Source: Acanthosoma haemorrhoidale (taxonomy: Eukaryota > Arthropoda > Insecta > Hemiptera > Acanthosomatidae). Taken from it: DNA of 64,000 bases. The position numbers were made by a program, and so were the translations under genes. The notes under the pieces are model-generated. The model saw only the letters and a list, made by a program, of their open reading frames with translations. It was not told the DNA's origin and ran no database searches. This document shows positions 37,020 to 49,879 of this stretch, piece after piece; within the stretch, counting starts at the first letter, position 1; each line of letters opens with the position of its first letter. Where the stretch lies: contig OV884015.1 in NCBI GenBank assembly GCA_930367205.1, positions 75,655,341 through 75,719,340 of the forward strand, written 5' to 3'.

Positions 37020-37700
37020 CAAGCTTTTTTTAAAATAAATAACTGAAGGGTATTCGATTCTGGGGAGCTAAACTTAGATCAGCCAGTCTTTAGACTGCAG
37101 ATGATTCGGGATTTCCTCCCAAATGAATATATAAACTCAGGTTTATTGTACAATATATTCAATAATGACATCCTCAAATCGCCACCTCATATCCTCATTG
37201 GTGAATGACCTGGAAAATTTAAATTAATATTACTAAATCCTTACAAATGAAGTTCACTCTTTGACGTGGTCAATATCCCCCCATAAGTGTTGAGAAGCAA
37301 ACTTTGATCTAAACTGAGGCAGTTAAATACTCGGATCTACACTTATTATGTTATTAATAACATACTGACTTGGAAACCACACATGAATATGAAACGAGAA
37401 ACACTTAGTCACCGGTTCAGACTAATAAAGCATTTGCTGGAACAACGTTCAAAAGTTCCCATGTCCCTGAAACTGTTGAGATACAAATTTTGTACTGCAA
37501 CCAATTAGGGCATATGGAGCCCAAACAATACTGACATGATGACTACCGATTTTTTGTTCTAAGAATTATCACAGGTTCATCTTTATACGTACGAAACCGT
37601 ACTTTACACACCGACCCAAACGTTCCTTACATTCACGACTGCATTAGACTGCATATACAAATTTTTTTTTGACAAACTCATTGATACAAGGACTGACTCA
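37020..37700 (+). pseudogene. Jockey-like LINE, region after the reverse transcriptase
   Basis: The + strand, in shifting frames, reads VKYSDLHL (from VKYLGL), TWKPHMNMKRETLSHRF, LIKHLLEQRSKVPMSLK, LLRYKF, then FLRIITGSSLYVRNRTL and IHDCIRLHIQ. This is the usual order of the thumb and post-RT region of Jockey-type LINEs. Many small frameshifts are present. Confidence 0.7.
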
Positions 37701-38749
37701 CAGGGTAACGGCGATTACTGATTACATGCAATAGATATCATCTTCAAACTTGGTTTCAATAATATTGGGGGGAGGGGGTGTCAGACATGCGATTTACATT
37801 TACTGCAAAGTTGTTGGTTGTGATGGTAGTCACAGCTGTGAATCAATACATTAAGTTAAAAATAACTATTTGTACAATGAAAACAGAAATAAAATTTGTT
37901 AACATTCTAATATTTCGGCACCTTTACTGATATATGGCTATTATTTTATTTTTGCGATTAATTAGCCTTGGGAGAGGTGAAGAAGTTTCAGAGCCGTCAC
38001 TATCACCCACAGCTCTCCCAACGTGATTGATACGGGCCAGGCTATCGCCTCGTCCATCCATCATCCATTTCCTCATTGCTAATTTTCTCCTAAAAATTTC
38101 AGGAATTTCATGGCAAAATGTCCTACTTGAATGCCATGCCTGAGTAAGGAATTAGAGCAATCAGAAGTTTGGCTCCTAGGGTTTAAAGGTCAACCCCAAT
38201 CAACAGGCTTAGTGAGGTGAGTAGTGGAGAAACTAATACATGAAACTTGTTTGCTCACGTCACTCCGTGTCAAAAACAGTATTTTTGTTATAGTTATTGT
38301 GGGTGTTAAACTGCAAGAAGGGACAATGGTAGATCATATGGATACTGAAGAAAATATGAAATAAAAATCTTTCCAGTACATTCTGTGCTCACGCGCTAGT
38401 TGGGTAAATTCGGAACGTGAAATTAAACGATACTATATTAAAATAAAAAAGTTAATACAAAATAAATTAAAATTTCTTCATGCATGAGGTGTAATCTCTT
38501 ACTTTTGGTAATCATTTAGGATACATGGATGTTTGAAAATCAAGGGGGCGCGTATTGTCTGATGACTAGACTCTTTTGATGTCTGAAATCCACTATGAAT
38601 GAAAAACTAAAATCTAACTTGTCCTAAAAGCAAGGAAGTCTTGATGGACGGAGGTTTGAAATAACTCCTGAAATGAGCTACGAAGCCATGGGGGAGGTGT
38701 CTTCTCGTGAAAAAATAGTGCTACTAACCCCAGATCGTCATGGGGTCTT

Positions 38750-39345
38750 ATCAGATTGCTCTGACTAAATAGCGCTGTTCAAAACATTTTTTATATTCCT
38801 CTTTTGTGATGCCAGACAGCACCTCTGTCGTTTTTGGTTTTACTTCTTCAACGCCCACATAACGCTTTCCTTTCATGTCCCTTTTATGCAGGGGAATAAA
38901 TAAAAAGAAATCGCAGGGATCGTGTGAATAGGAAGCACAGTAGTCATACGATTTTTTGTCAAAAACCGGCGCACAGAGAGGGCTGTGCAATCAAATTTTG
39001 TGGCCACCCTTCTCATCCCTAAATCATTACTTAAAATTAGCTGTACTGAAGTTCAAGACACTCCAGATTTCTCCACAGCTGCATTGATGGCCCGTCATCG
39101 ATCTTCCATGACGATTTCATGAAGTTTTACATTCTCGTTGGTTCGGCCGTCGAAGGACGTCCATAGCGAGGTTGATCATCAATTGACATTTCCCCACTTC
39201 TAAAACGGGAAAACCACTCAAACACTTGAGTTTTGCCCATAGCATTACCCTTGTAGGACGCTTTTAACATTTTAACAGTTTCTGTGCCAGTTTCCCTGAG
39301 CAGGATGCAAAACTTCACGGGTGCGCGATGTTAACGAAAATCAGC
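38750..39345 (-). pseudogene. mariner-like transposase, middle deleted
   Basis: The N-terminal part (39,318-39,127) reads VKFCILLRETGTETVKMLK, NAMGKTQVFEWFSRFRSG and IDDQPRYGRPSTAE, a classic mariner helix-turn-helix. The C-terminal part (38,990-38,751) reads HDPCDFFLFIPLHKRDMKG and KEEYKKCFEQR, the region around the last catalytic residue and the mariner C-terminus. The span between them, with the first two catalytic aspartates, is missing or unrecognisable. Terminal repeats were not found by eye. Confidence 0.78.
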
Positions 39346-40772
39346 CATCACAAAAACGACGAGCGCGCAAAACAACTGTCGCAAACACAAACAGAACGGA
39401 ACCTTCTCCAGTAATGGCACTTGACATACTGACTGGTGTATTATTGCTCTAGAAGGTCCATCGGCGAAACCCAGTACTACAAAAACTCTGTTATACATAC
39501 CATAATTTTCATCCCTTAAAATAAACTTAATTAAATTAAAAGCTATATTTCTAATTACAAACCGACTATGTAGTGCCTTGTTTGGATAATTCATCATATA
39601 TTATTGGTTCTTTGGTTATTTTACTTCGTTAATAGCTTATGTAACTTGGTTAGCAGGTAATTATACCAAAAACTGAACTGAACCGGGAATTAGTCCAAAA
39701 GTTTTCTTAGAATATTATAGAGCAACAATAAGATGAAATGACCTAAAAATGATGAATAAATAACTCCGCCCTTGTCATTTATTTACAAATTGTAACAATT
39801 GTTTTCATTTTTTAAAACTAGATACCATTTTGTTCACATCTGTGCCTATCTGCCAGTCTATCATTGTGACCCCCTTTCGACCTATAGTCGCCGTCATGAA
39901 ATTAGACCCAACGTTTAGACCCAACCATCCCAACGATGTTGCTGCCACATACGTGCGGTATGGGACTAATTACTAATTTGGTTATTCCTTAATGAAGTAA
40001 ATGGATCACTTGGATAGAAGAGTAATGCACAGAGCGGCAACAGGGCTTGCCACGTTTTGTGGGTCTCAAGTTTCTAATTTTGTGACGGCAACTATAGATA
40101 AATGAAATTTTACATAGAAGTTTCATTTTATGAGCTGACTTTAAAAAAATAATGCAATATTATACTAATGCTGTCATATTAATGTGACAAGCCATGTATA
40201 TCAATGTGACATTGGAGGTTTAACTGCTTTAAAGTCTTAAATTAGTCTTAAAATATGGTTTAAGCTTAAATTGCTGTTTTTGCCTTAATTCATTAGGACA
40301 TTAAGACAGTCATTAAAACCCCAGTTTCACTGCGGTTCATGCACTTCATTGCATGGAAGTTTATTTTTCAGTTTGGACCATTTCCCCGCCAGCTGATTTA
40401 TTTTTCAGTTTGAACTATTTCCTCGTGAGATGATTTAGTCGCGAAGTAAAATTATATTCAAGGGAAGAAAGAACGGGTTATCCTTCCACAATTTCCGGCT
40501 CGTGATTCGTCATCTTTAAGGCTGTTTGTGTACGCTATTCTGCATAGCACAACTGTCTTGCGGGTGAGGTACGGCGTGAAGATTTAATAATACATGCCTA
40601 AGACACAAGGGGCGAATTTAAGGAGTGAATTAGATGGTTAAGTGGTTTTTTTCCCTGAAGACCAACATTCTGGCTTTAAGACATTGTGTGCTAGGGGTAT
40701 GTGAGTTATACTCATTTAACCATTTTGGATCCCCCTCCTCCCCATTTTGTTGATCCAACACAATGTCGTGCT

Positions 40773-41139
40773 GGGCTTGCCTTTTATAGGCTGACCGATA
40801 TTATCTTACCGGAAGGAATGCATAGGTAACCAAGTGTTGAGCAAAAGGTCGGTTGATGTGCAAGGATTAGTTAAATTTATAGGTTAGGTGCCATTTTAAC
40901 CCAAATTATTACCTAAATAGGTGATTCTGCATCAGCAATATTATGTGTTTATTTAGGTTGTTTGAGTTAAAAGTGAGTTTCTTTTGGAAAATATTTCTTT
41001 TTTAATTACTAGGTTGTCAGTTTGCCTCGTCCAGTCCTTCAATATTTTACTTAGAAACACGCAATTTTTAATGCTTAGGGTGCTTAATTTATTCCCGCAA
41101 CGAAAACAAAAATATTATGAAAACAAATATCACTAATTA
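40773..41139 (+). repeat. 367-bp repeat R, copy 1
   Basis: Starts gggcttgccttttatagg and ends caaatatcactaatta. It recurs in the same orientation at 46,477-46,838 with only a few mismatches and one short deletion. No coding content, tRNA promoter boxes or A-tail are seen, and the ends are not TG...CA. Confidence 0.85.
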
Positions 41140-41999
41140 ATAGCTTGGTGATAAATGAATAAACATTTTTTTATCATATTGAGTAAGTTAACAAATTAAC
41201 GATTAGGACATCATCTTTAATAACATTTACTTTGAAGAAGAGGTTAGGTATTCATCGGAAATAATAAAGCGTCAATACTCCCATCAATTACTTAGTACTT
41301 AAACAATTAAATACATTAAAATTTCTAGTTCACGCATCATCCTTTATTGGATGATACATCACACTTGAAATTAGTCTTAATTAGATTTAACGCTCTCAAG
41401 TAATCGAACTTAGAGTGAGCCATCAATAGTTAACGTCCTTTGGATACATTCCTTGGTGTTTCTCTTCCTATTCTCTGACATTATTTTATGTGAAAGACGA
41501 AAATACAAAAATAACAATGAGTTTCGTTTGTAAGAAAACCGTGTCGAGGGGTGCCCACCCTCATTAGAGAAAAGGTCAGCCTAATGTGCATCCTAACCGC
41601 GTTGCCGGGACTGAAGGAAGAGTAGGAAGAGGAGGATCATATAATATATAATCATAGTTGTAGATTTTTTTTCGGCTTTCCTACATATATATAAATAAGT
41701 GTATATTTTTGTTTTAACTATTCAACGTATTTTAGTATTAGTTTAGAGGGGCTTTGGCAACTATTTAATGGGTCTGTGTAACTATGTAATAAATATGTAA
41801 TGGGTCCAAGGAACATCAAATAAAATAAAGAAATTCTCCAAAAAAAAAAAAAAAAATGGTCACTATAAAATTCCACTTCCCCCTCCACCCCTCACTATAG
41901 GGGAAAATCGCGTGAACTCTGATCCTGGGAGTAACTAGTACTCGGCCTACAATGCTAACTCAGGCATGTTCTGGTGAAAGCAGAGAGGAGGGAGTGGGG

Positions 42000-42850
42000 G
42001 CGGGCGGTTAAGAGAACCATTGTTAAGCGGCCAAGTCAAGTAAATCCGCGGATAAGAAAGCCTAGACCAGATCCATCAAAGAGCATGGACGATCGGCTAG
42101 GCCTATGAGGGTGGGGATAGCACGATGACGTTATTAACTGTGGCCGGTAGGACCAGGTTACGTCACGCCGGGGTTCGAGGTCAATGCAAAATTAATATAG
42201 GTCAGGACAGATAGACGTCTAGTTCTACCGACGGCTGGTAGGTTACTCTGCAGTCGGTGGGACTATTGATCCTGAGGGCGAAGACGGCAGAGTGCGGCCC
42301 GGCCGGGGGTTGCCATGGCGATGACGTCAGCCGCTCAGTCGGCCAGCGGACGGCGGTAAGGCAGTGCGTCTGTGGCCGGGTCTCTCGAGCTCACTATCAT
42401 CTCGCCCCAGTGCTCAAGTCAACAGGTCAGTAATTGTAACAGTAGCAGTAACAGCTAGGAGTAACGGTAGTCGGCTGTGCAGCGCTAGTGCTCATAGCCG
42501 CTTGCTTTACGGTCACATCCAGCGTTAGGAGCGGACCGTTTCCATTGTACTCTTTAGTTAAAACACAGTAACAAATACCATCACGCCGAACAGTGTAATC
42601 ATACTCTCTATTGAATACGCCATAACGAAAAAAACTCTCTAAAAAAACTAGGAACAAGAAACCTTTTAATATCACCTCACCTTACCAGCATAGGCACACA
42701 AGGGCACACACCTGAGAAGCTGACCCCGGAGGGTGCCACGGGGCGGCCCTACAGCTGAGATGTGCGCCCTAAAGGGTAGACCACCCCGTCAGGTTTATAT
42801 TTAGAAACGTAGTACACATCCCCCACCATCCCTCCCCCGCTCGTCACAGC
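42000..42850 (+). promoter_or_regulatory. GC-rich CpG-island-like promoter candidate
   Basis: A distinctly GC- and CpG-rich block in an otherwise AT-rich region. It contains a perfect CRE (TGACGTCA, 42,322-42,329), a near-CRE TTACGTCA (42,158-42,165), a half site TGACG (42,125-42,129) and GGGCGGG near 42,000. A candidate first exon with donor lies at 42,315-42,355, and a second donor-like site (caacag/gtcagt) is at about 42,425. This is consistent with the promoter of a + strand gene extending downstream, though a CpG-rich transposon is possible. Confidence 0.45.
42315..42355 (+). CDS. Candidate first coding exon of an unidentified gene
   Basis: ATG in an excellent context (ttgccATGGCG) opens MAMTSAAQSASGR and runs into a splice donor (cggcg/gtaagg), leaving two bases of the next codon. 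It lies in the GC-rich promoter-like block. No following exon with matching phase and recognisable family was found in the window. The candidate exon at 55,686 has a different entry phase and cannot join directly. Confidence 0.3.
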
Positions 42851-45800
42851 TCTCGCTAGTACTGCTAATATTGCTCTCCCACTGTGTAAATACCATTTAT
42901 TTTCGATCTTCCGGAAAGCTACTAAGCATCAGTGCGTAGTAAACACTATGGCTATTCAAAGTTCCTAATGTTAAAACCCCCTTAAAAAAAATGAATTACA
43001 GAACAGACAGTGAACTATAAAATCATCCTTCATAGTGAGAAACAACATATATTCAAGCAACGAGACAACACCCATTTTCTGAACTGATTTCAAAATATCC
43101 TATACCATCATCTCCGAACCGTAGATAACTTCTTAGAACCAAATTTTGATGCATCAGGATAGCCTGCCAAAAATAACAACTATCAAATCTTTTATGTCAG
43201 TAATAATGAACACGTGGTGCTGTGGACAGTTCGTGATCGACCAAGTTTCGCTGACTTTTTAGTTTGGATAAAACTTGAGATATCCGCATGAATAAAATTC
43301 ATGTTCAATGTTCAAATTATGAAAATCTGTGAGCTAGACTCTCGCTTAGCCGTTCACGCGGGGACCGAATCAGTTATATCAGTTATATTTGGCCGATAAC
43401 TGACTTTAATAGGTTTTAAAACGTTTTGGAAAAGAAATGTGACGGCGGCAGGAATTTGATTCAATGTTTTCTGTATACGTTTGTAATTAATGTGAATAGA
43501 ACGAACGTACATATTATCCCTGGGATTTCATGTCTGCGATAAATGCGCGTTTTGTATCGAAACCTACAATATATGAACATAAGATTTAAGAAACTGTCCT
43601 TATACTCACTGTTACAGATGAATACACAGTCATGGGATTTTAAAATCCACGTTTGGGCGTTAGTATCGTGCATTGCATCCCTGAACATAATAACGTTAAA
43701 CATATTAGCTCGACTAGCACGTTGGGGTTTGCATGTACGCTGATCTAGTTGTGTGCGGGCTGAGGTTTGTAGTTGCAAAGCGGGCGGGACTTCCCCCGGT
43801 CCGGAGGCCGGCAACATGTCGTGTGTAGTTTGCCAAGCTCAGATCAATTATACGGTTTAGCGGTTGAGTTAATGTCATAGCACAGCTCGATAGTGATTCG
43901 ACTCGAGGGTTGACGAAGGTTCCGCTATTAACTCGATTCGGTTTATGTTAAACATGTTATAGGTAAATGTTATGATAATCTACGCTTTAATATGAACCAA
44001 AATTACCAGAGGTAGGTAAAAAAAAATATACCTCTTACTTATGATTTATATTCTGCATAAAATAATAAGGGAAAGTGAATAAAGTGTATTTAGAAGTTCA
44101 TTAACTACTAATTCATTGATAAATGTCCCTTAATCTGATTTTTCAAAATAATTTTTCTTGTTATTGGAACTGAGAGTAATTTAAAATTGTATTTGAAACA
44201 AACATGGCCTGTTAAAAGCCTCAGTTTAAAGCAAAGAAAAATAAATGATTGACAGTTTTAAGAAATAATTGCTTCGCAGAGTTAATTACAATCACTGGAA
44301 GAGAATTGTAGGTGGAAATGATGTTTTCAACCAGCAGTACTATATGATTATTTTAGTTTTGAGAAATATCAAATTACTAAGCTTCGGTTCCCCGGCGTTG
44401 TCCGGGCTTCTTCTGGTGAGCGAACTATAGACTGTCACAAGCAATGAAAATTTTGGGATACGATCTCTTAAACTTTCAATTATCCGCTTTAAAATGGTAT
44501 AGAACAATAATTAACAGTCTCCCGAAGTGTAAAATAATAGAATGTTATTTTCAAATTACAGTTGCTGAAGCAAGAATAACAGAAAATATCGAAATGAATC
44601 GCGAAGGTGCTTAAAATATACAAAAGTGCACTCCAGCGTTCATAGTAGCAATGTTTTCTTAATTCACCGAAAACCAACTTGATTTGTTAGAACATAGAGT
44701 TGGTAAGATGATATGTCGCATTTTTTCCTATCATAGCCTGTTTGGCAATCACATGATAACTTCTAACAGGGTAAAACAATCTAAATAAGCTATAATAATG
44801 AATATTTTATTACTTGACAATAACTAATAGATACCTTCTCCTACCTGTTTTAAACTTGCACAATGATGATACACTGTATTAATAACCATTACTTTATTGC
44901 ATCTATTGTCTTTGCGAAGTCAAACAAATATCAAGGAAGACCAGTTACATATCATAAACCACATAGGGTAATAAATTATTGTAAATATATATATGTGTAT
45001 ATATATATTAATGGACATAGAATTACATGCCACCCACCCTCCCCCCACCACTTGTCCAACTACCCCCCACCTATGTCATACGCCCTCAGTTCGCTGATAA
45101 CTCTCCTTGTGGTAGCATCTCCTCTTCGATAACCCTGACTTGTTGCATCGTTCTGTCGGCTAGTAAGTGATGACTTTTTATCGATTGTAAGTGCATGACT
45201 AAGGACGTCGGTATGCTTATGATGCCAGTTAAACAAATAAAAATAATATATGAGAAGGTGATTGACTCTGAGCAAACGATTCTTTAAAGGAACTGGTAAT
45301 AACACTTATGCAATTTTATGTTCTTTATTATGTTATTACATAAGTGGAAATTATCATACTATGGTGTTTAACATTTGCTACAAGGCACTAATAGTTTCAA
45401 ACTATCCGCCTTGGAACTTTGCAGTAGCCACAATTAATTTTGAATTATATAATTATTTCATTCATTCTTGTGACATGGATACAATCACGTGAACACCCTT
45501 TGTGCAAAGAAACATGATACGTACTATTGAGGATAGAGTCAATAATGAATTAGTATGGAAATATGTCTCAGATTCCAATGATAATGTAATTCAGGCTGTG
45601 GCAATATTTAATTTACGTCATTTATAATCAATTTGCTTATCTTGCGTTATAGTAAGATGGAAAAACGTTATTAAAACAAGAACTGTCCTATTATTATATT
45701 TGGTTAGTAAAGTCCACCAAATTAATTAGAACATCACTGATAATTTTAAATTTAAATTAACGTTTACATTTATCTTTTTATTAAAAATTATTTTATTAAA

Positions 45801-46476
45801 ATTTATTTTGATAATCTATTATTCTTTTTCCTTGCATCCTCGCCCATCTGTTTGGGGCTTTCAATTTAATATGGGTTAGTAAGAAAGTATATTTTCTCCA
45901 AATTTCTAGGACAGCTTTAAAGTTTCCACTTTATTTTTATTAATTATATATATAGACGATATTCTACATATGCGGTGTCCTCACTGAGGTACCACCTTTA
46001 TGCTGTCAAGCCATTCCATAATTCTATTTTTGTTGACCTTCATATTTGCTGCTTGTAATTTTGTTTTACAATTTCTTGTTAATAAATAAATAAAGAAAAC
46101 ACCATATCCTTTGTTCTTATGCGAAGTTCTTTTCAACAGACTCTCTCAACTTTCCACTGATAGTGGAGTCTTTATAGTACAAAGTTTTTCCTCATTTTAA
46201 TATTAAATACAGAGAGTTCTATGTGGTCAGCGTGTCAAATTTGCCGCGTTAGGGACACGCGAAACTCTGGAAAACCCCCACCCTACGTCAATGGCAGATA
46301 AAACAAAACAAACAGGTTCGTGATTTCAAAACAAATTATGAGAACCCTGTAGATTACAAACTTTCACCAGCTTATTAATAGAAACATTTTCGGATATGAT
46401 CCAAGTAGCCTATTCTTTCGTAAAATAGGTGTCTGGTGCTTGTCAGATATATTTTATTTAGACAATAATTCAACAC
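42851..46476. other. No gene recognised between the promoter-like block and repeat R copy 2
   Basis: Short open frames on both strands (for example 43,461-43,817, 43,543-43,743 and 45,060-45,305) have no family features. A small GC-rich patch at 43,760-43,830 holds the tiny frame MSCVVCQAQINYTV. AT dinucleotide repeats occur near 44,985-45,010 and C-rich tracts near 45,030-45,070. Confidence 0.4.
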
Positions 46477-46838
46477 GGGCTTGCCTTTTATAGGCTGACA
46501 GATATTATCTTACCGGAAGGAATGCATAGGTAACCAAGTGTTGAGCAAAAGGTTGGTTGATGTGCAAGGATTAGTTAAATTTATAGGTTAGGTGCCATTT
46601 TAACCCAAATTATTACCTAAATAGGTGATTCTGCATTAGCAATATTATGTGTTTATTTAGGTTGTTTGAGTTAAAAGTGAGTTTCTTTTGAAAAATATTT
46701 CTTTTTTAATTACTACGTTGTCAGTTTGCCTCGTCCAGTCCTTCACTATTTTACTTAGAAAAACGCAATTTTTAATGGGTGCTTAATTTATTCCCGCCAC
46801 GAGAACAAAAATATTATAAACACAAATATCACTAATTA
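46477..46838 (+). repeat. 362-bp repeat R, copy 2
   Basis: Nearly identical to 40,773-41,139, with about ten substitutions by eye and loss of a few bases near aatgggtgctt. Flanking DNA differs at both ends, so the repeat boundaries are sharp. Confidence 0.85.
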
Positions 46839-47630
46839 TTACTAATCAAGGAGGTTGTGAAATTTTTTGAGCTTGTATTGTGTGTGTGAATAGTGAATCC
46901 TTTTATTCATTGGCTTAACAATCTCTAATGAAAAAATATGTGATTTAGAACATCTGATAGAGATCCTGATGCATTCAGTTAACATTTGAATATACTTGAT
47001 CGTTCGCGGATACAATTCTTAGACAAATCACCGTTGACAAAATGTAATAAGAAAGAGCAGTTTTATAATATAGTTTTATGACCTCAAAGTGGAGAATTTT
47101 TATAAAGACGTCCAGAGAACGAATTTATAAGAGCAACACATTTATTGACTGCTCAAAACTCAAGGGAATGCAAAACCCTGTGACAGTATTGTTTTTTATC
47201 AAGGGTGTCGTTGTAATGTAATGTAATGTACACGAGGGAGCCAAGAGGACCAAACGCAGTAATAAAATCACATTTATTACTTTTAGAAAAAAATGTATTC
47301 TCCCCTCAAAAACAGAACACAAAACACTAGCTGGTTACCAAACCCTAAGGGTTATTCGGAGAATCTATTCAGAACTCGATACGTTGAAGAATTTCCAAAA
47401 GGACTTCCAGCAGCAAAAGACCCAGTGCAGACTGCGAATTTAAAGTTATTTTTACCACCTCGTTAAGCCCTTGCGATGGCTTTGAAACCATATTCAAAAT
47501 CTTTCTGCGGTGAAAATGAGCAAATGACAGAGCAAAAGTGACTCTAGAATCATTGCTTTCCTTTTGACATTTGACCATCAATTAAGATCGTTATTCATAG
47601 AAAATAGGCATTGACAGTAAAATACATATT

Positions 47631-47852
47631 TTAGGCTGTGGAAGTGGAGTACTATTTCAGTGGGATTTTCCGTGTCCATGTTATCAATATGCTAAGCTGA
47701 TGAGTTCAGCGGCCACGATTGAGAATGACTTGAGCACATATGGCCACGTGCCTGCGATAATGAAAATACTCGCCGCAATAGCCTACAACCACCCTGCAAC
47801 AGCTGCTAACCTATACAACTGTAATGAAAACACTAGTATACACAAACTATAA
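47631..47852 (+). other. Unassigned open segment after an acceptor-like site, weak candidate exon
   Basis: After acatattttag the + strand is open for about 74 codons to TAA at 47,850-47,852: GCGSGVLFQWDFPCPCYQYA, then MSSAATIENDLSTYGHVPA (ATG at 47,700) and ILAAIAYNHPATAANLYNC. Composition is protein-like, but no family is recognised and no partner exons are seen. Confidence 0.2.
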
Positions 47853-49126
47853 GAGAATAAAGTGAAGTAAGTTTAATGAAAATATCGTTTCACAGTACTG
47901 ATTTTTACAGCAGTATTTAACTTTATTGTGTTTCAATGAAAATATTAATATTTATTTATAGGTTAAAATGACTTGAAACGTTTTTAAAGACTTTGCTTCA
48001 TTTATAAGGTGATGGTGTGTAGGTTAAAGTATTTTCAACTGTAAATTCCTTAAACTATTTTAAGATTTCAATAGTATTTCGTATTTCCTCGTCGCATTTC
48101 TTGCGTCTGGAGATGATGGCATAGTCGGATTTAATGTCCTAGATCTTCCTCTTTATTTAAATAACATTGACATCAGTGTTTTGTGCACTCTATCCGTTAT
48201 TTGTTCCTTTTGTATTCTTAAGATAAAATTATTTGACATCCTTGGCTGGAAATTATGCCAATGTCTGATCTGATTTGTTGATAATTACTGTAATGGTGTG
48301 GCGAATGGTAGTTAATGTTAAATCTACTGTCGTTGATTAAGTTTACCACTTTTTTTTACGGTGCATTTACCATTACTTTAAATCGATATTCCCCAGCCAA
48401 GAAAGGTACAGATAACATTGCATTTAAGATCGTTATGTCGTAATTTTCGAGATATGACAATTATACAGCAAAGCGATCGTTAGACGATTAAAAAAATTAA
48501 AATTTAAGCCTCTGTATAGCCATTAGACTGCTGTTTGTCAGTACTTGCGTAAGACATAGAGACGGGCGAAAGATCGCATAGGTAAATGTAGCGTCTATCA
48601 AGTATACCATCCGAATGTTTTCAACATTCGGCCACTGATAATAACAGGAATGTGAAATGAAAGATTTACACGAAAGAGGAAAATACTTTAAAGCTGATAC
48701 TTGACGAGTTTGGAGATTAAGTACGACAAAATTGATAATGTAGTATGACAAAGTGATTAATTCGCACTTATGATGGCTAGCTATCACTGTAATGGTTATT
48801 TTGTTTTTTGTTGGTTTTATTAGAGGGATTGAGAGGGAGAGGCTTTACTTTCAAACAATTAATGTAGCAATTGTATTTCGCCTGTATGCATTTATGTATT
48901 AGCGGGCTCGGAACACTGATCCCGTCAGAAATGTTTGGGGATTTTTCACAAATCGGAATATTCTGTATGATTTGTTTAAAAATTAGTAACGGGACTTATT
49001 CGAAAAAAAAAAATAGTAGGACTAGTTCTTGATTTGTAAGTTCTAATTTACCTCATGTCCAAAGGTACATAAATTAAATGCTATTAAAAATATAACAAAG
49101 TTTTAAGAGCGATACATAGCAATACT
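47853..49126. other. No gene or repeat recognised
   Basis: AT-rich DNA with short chance frames (for example 48,497-48,787 on the - strand). No structured repeat was noticed. Confidence 0.35.
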
Positions 49127-49810
49127 AAATGGCCTCTCAAATAAAATTTGGAAAAAGGGCCCGAAAAGGTGAGAAACGACAGGCATAAGAGCAAAAACAA
49201 ACGTTGCTGGTTTAAAAAAAAAACAAAACAATGAACCCCCAATACAAAGAAATAACATATTTGAGTTTATTTCTCAGAGTAATCTATCCGATCTCTGGTA
49301 AGTTTTGGTTCTGTCTAGTCCCTTACATACTTACATTTATAACAGGAAAGTTTGACAGACTATAGGATGTCAACGAATTTTATATGGTCTACGTTGAGTA
49401 TATAATTTACTTAAATAATAAATATTCCATAAATAACAGCACATAATAATAGTGTAAAGCTTGTCGAGAACAAACCAAAACTGCAGCTAATGCTAAATCG
49501 TTGTTTTTTTTCGTCGTGGAACATGTTCTGAATGTTCCACCCCTCGTCTGAATGCCCTCGTTACTGAATATTGTACGTTAAACAATCATCAGATTGTTGA
49601 TGTTCATCAATCCCCAATAACAGCTTTGCAGGTGAGTTGCTCTTCGTCATCATGCTGCCGATTTTTCGAATCGGGAACAGATAAGTAATTGTTCTGTCGT
49701 ATAAATAATTGCGAAATAATAAATACTGAAAACACGTTGTATATTCTAATTTTCCCTATGGTAAATAGTACATTACAGATGGTAACTTATAAATAAATTC
49801 AAAGATATTA
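49127..49810 (+). repeat. Repeat X, copy 1 (carries GGAACATGTTC palindromes)
   Basis: Key parts in order: gggcccgaaaaggtgagaaacgacaggcat, gtaaagcttgtcgagaac, gctaatgctaaatcg, tcgtcgtggaacatgttc, gaatgttccacccctcgtc, cagattgttgatgttcatca, gcaggtgagttgctcttcg and gttctgtcgtataaat. The same series in reverse complement forms copy 3 at 54,360-55,106. No coding frame is evident. Confidence 0.75.
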
Positions 49811-49879
49811 ACTGTATGTCAAATTCAGCCATTAACACCCACCAACCAACTGACTTTAAAAATTTACTTTCTAACAAGG

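Noticed and set aside
43816..43860. Tiny frame MSCVVCQAQINYTV as a first exon
   Set aside because: The start context is good and the patch GC-rich, but a stop follows at once and there is no convincing splice donor before it.
44985..45012. AT-dinucleotide run as a regulatory element
   Set aside because: Short, imperfect microsatellite in AT-rich DNA with no gene nearby.
40773..46838. A complete LTR retrotransposon bounded by the 362-367 bp direct repeats
   Set aside because: The ends are not TG...CA, no primer-binding site or polypurine tract is evident, and the 5.3 kb between them has no gag or pol motifs and contains a GC-rich promoter-like block instead.
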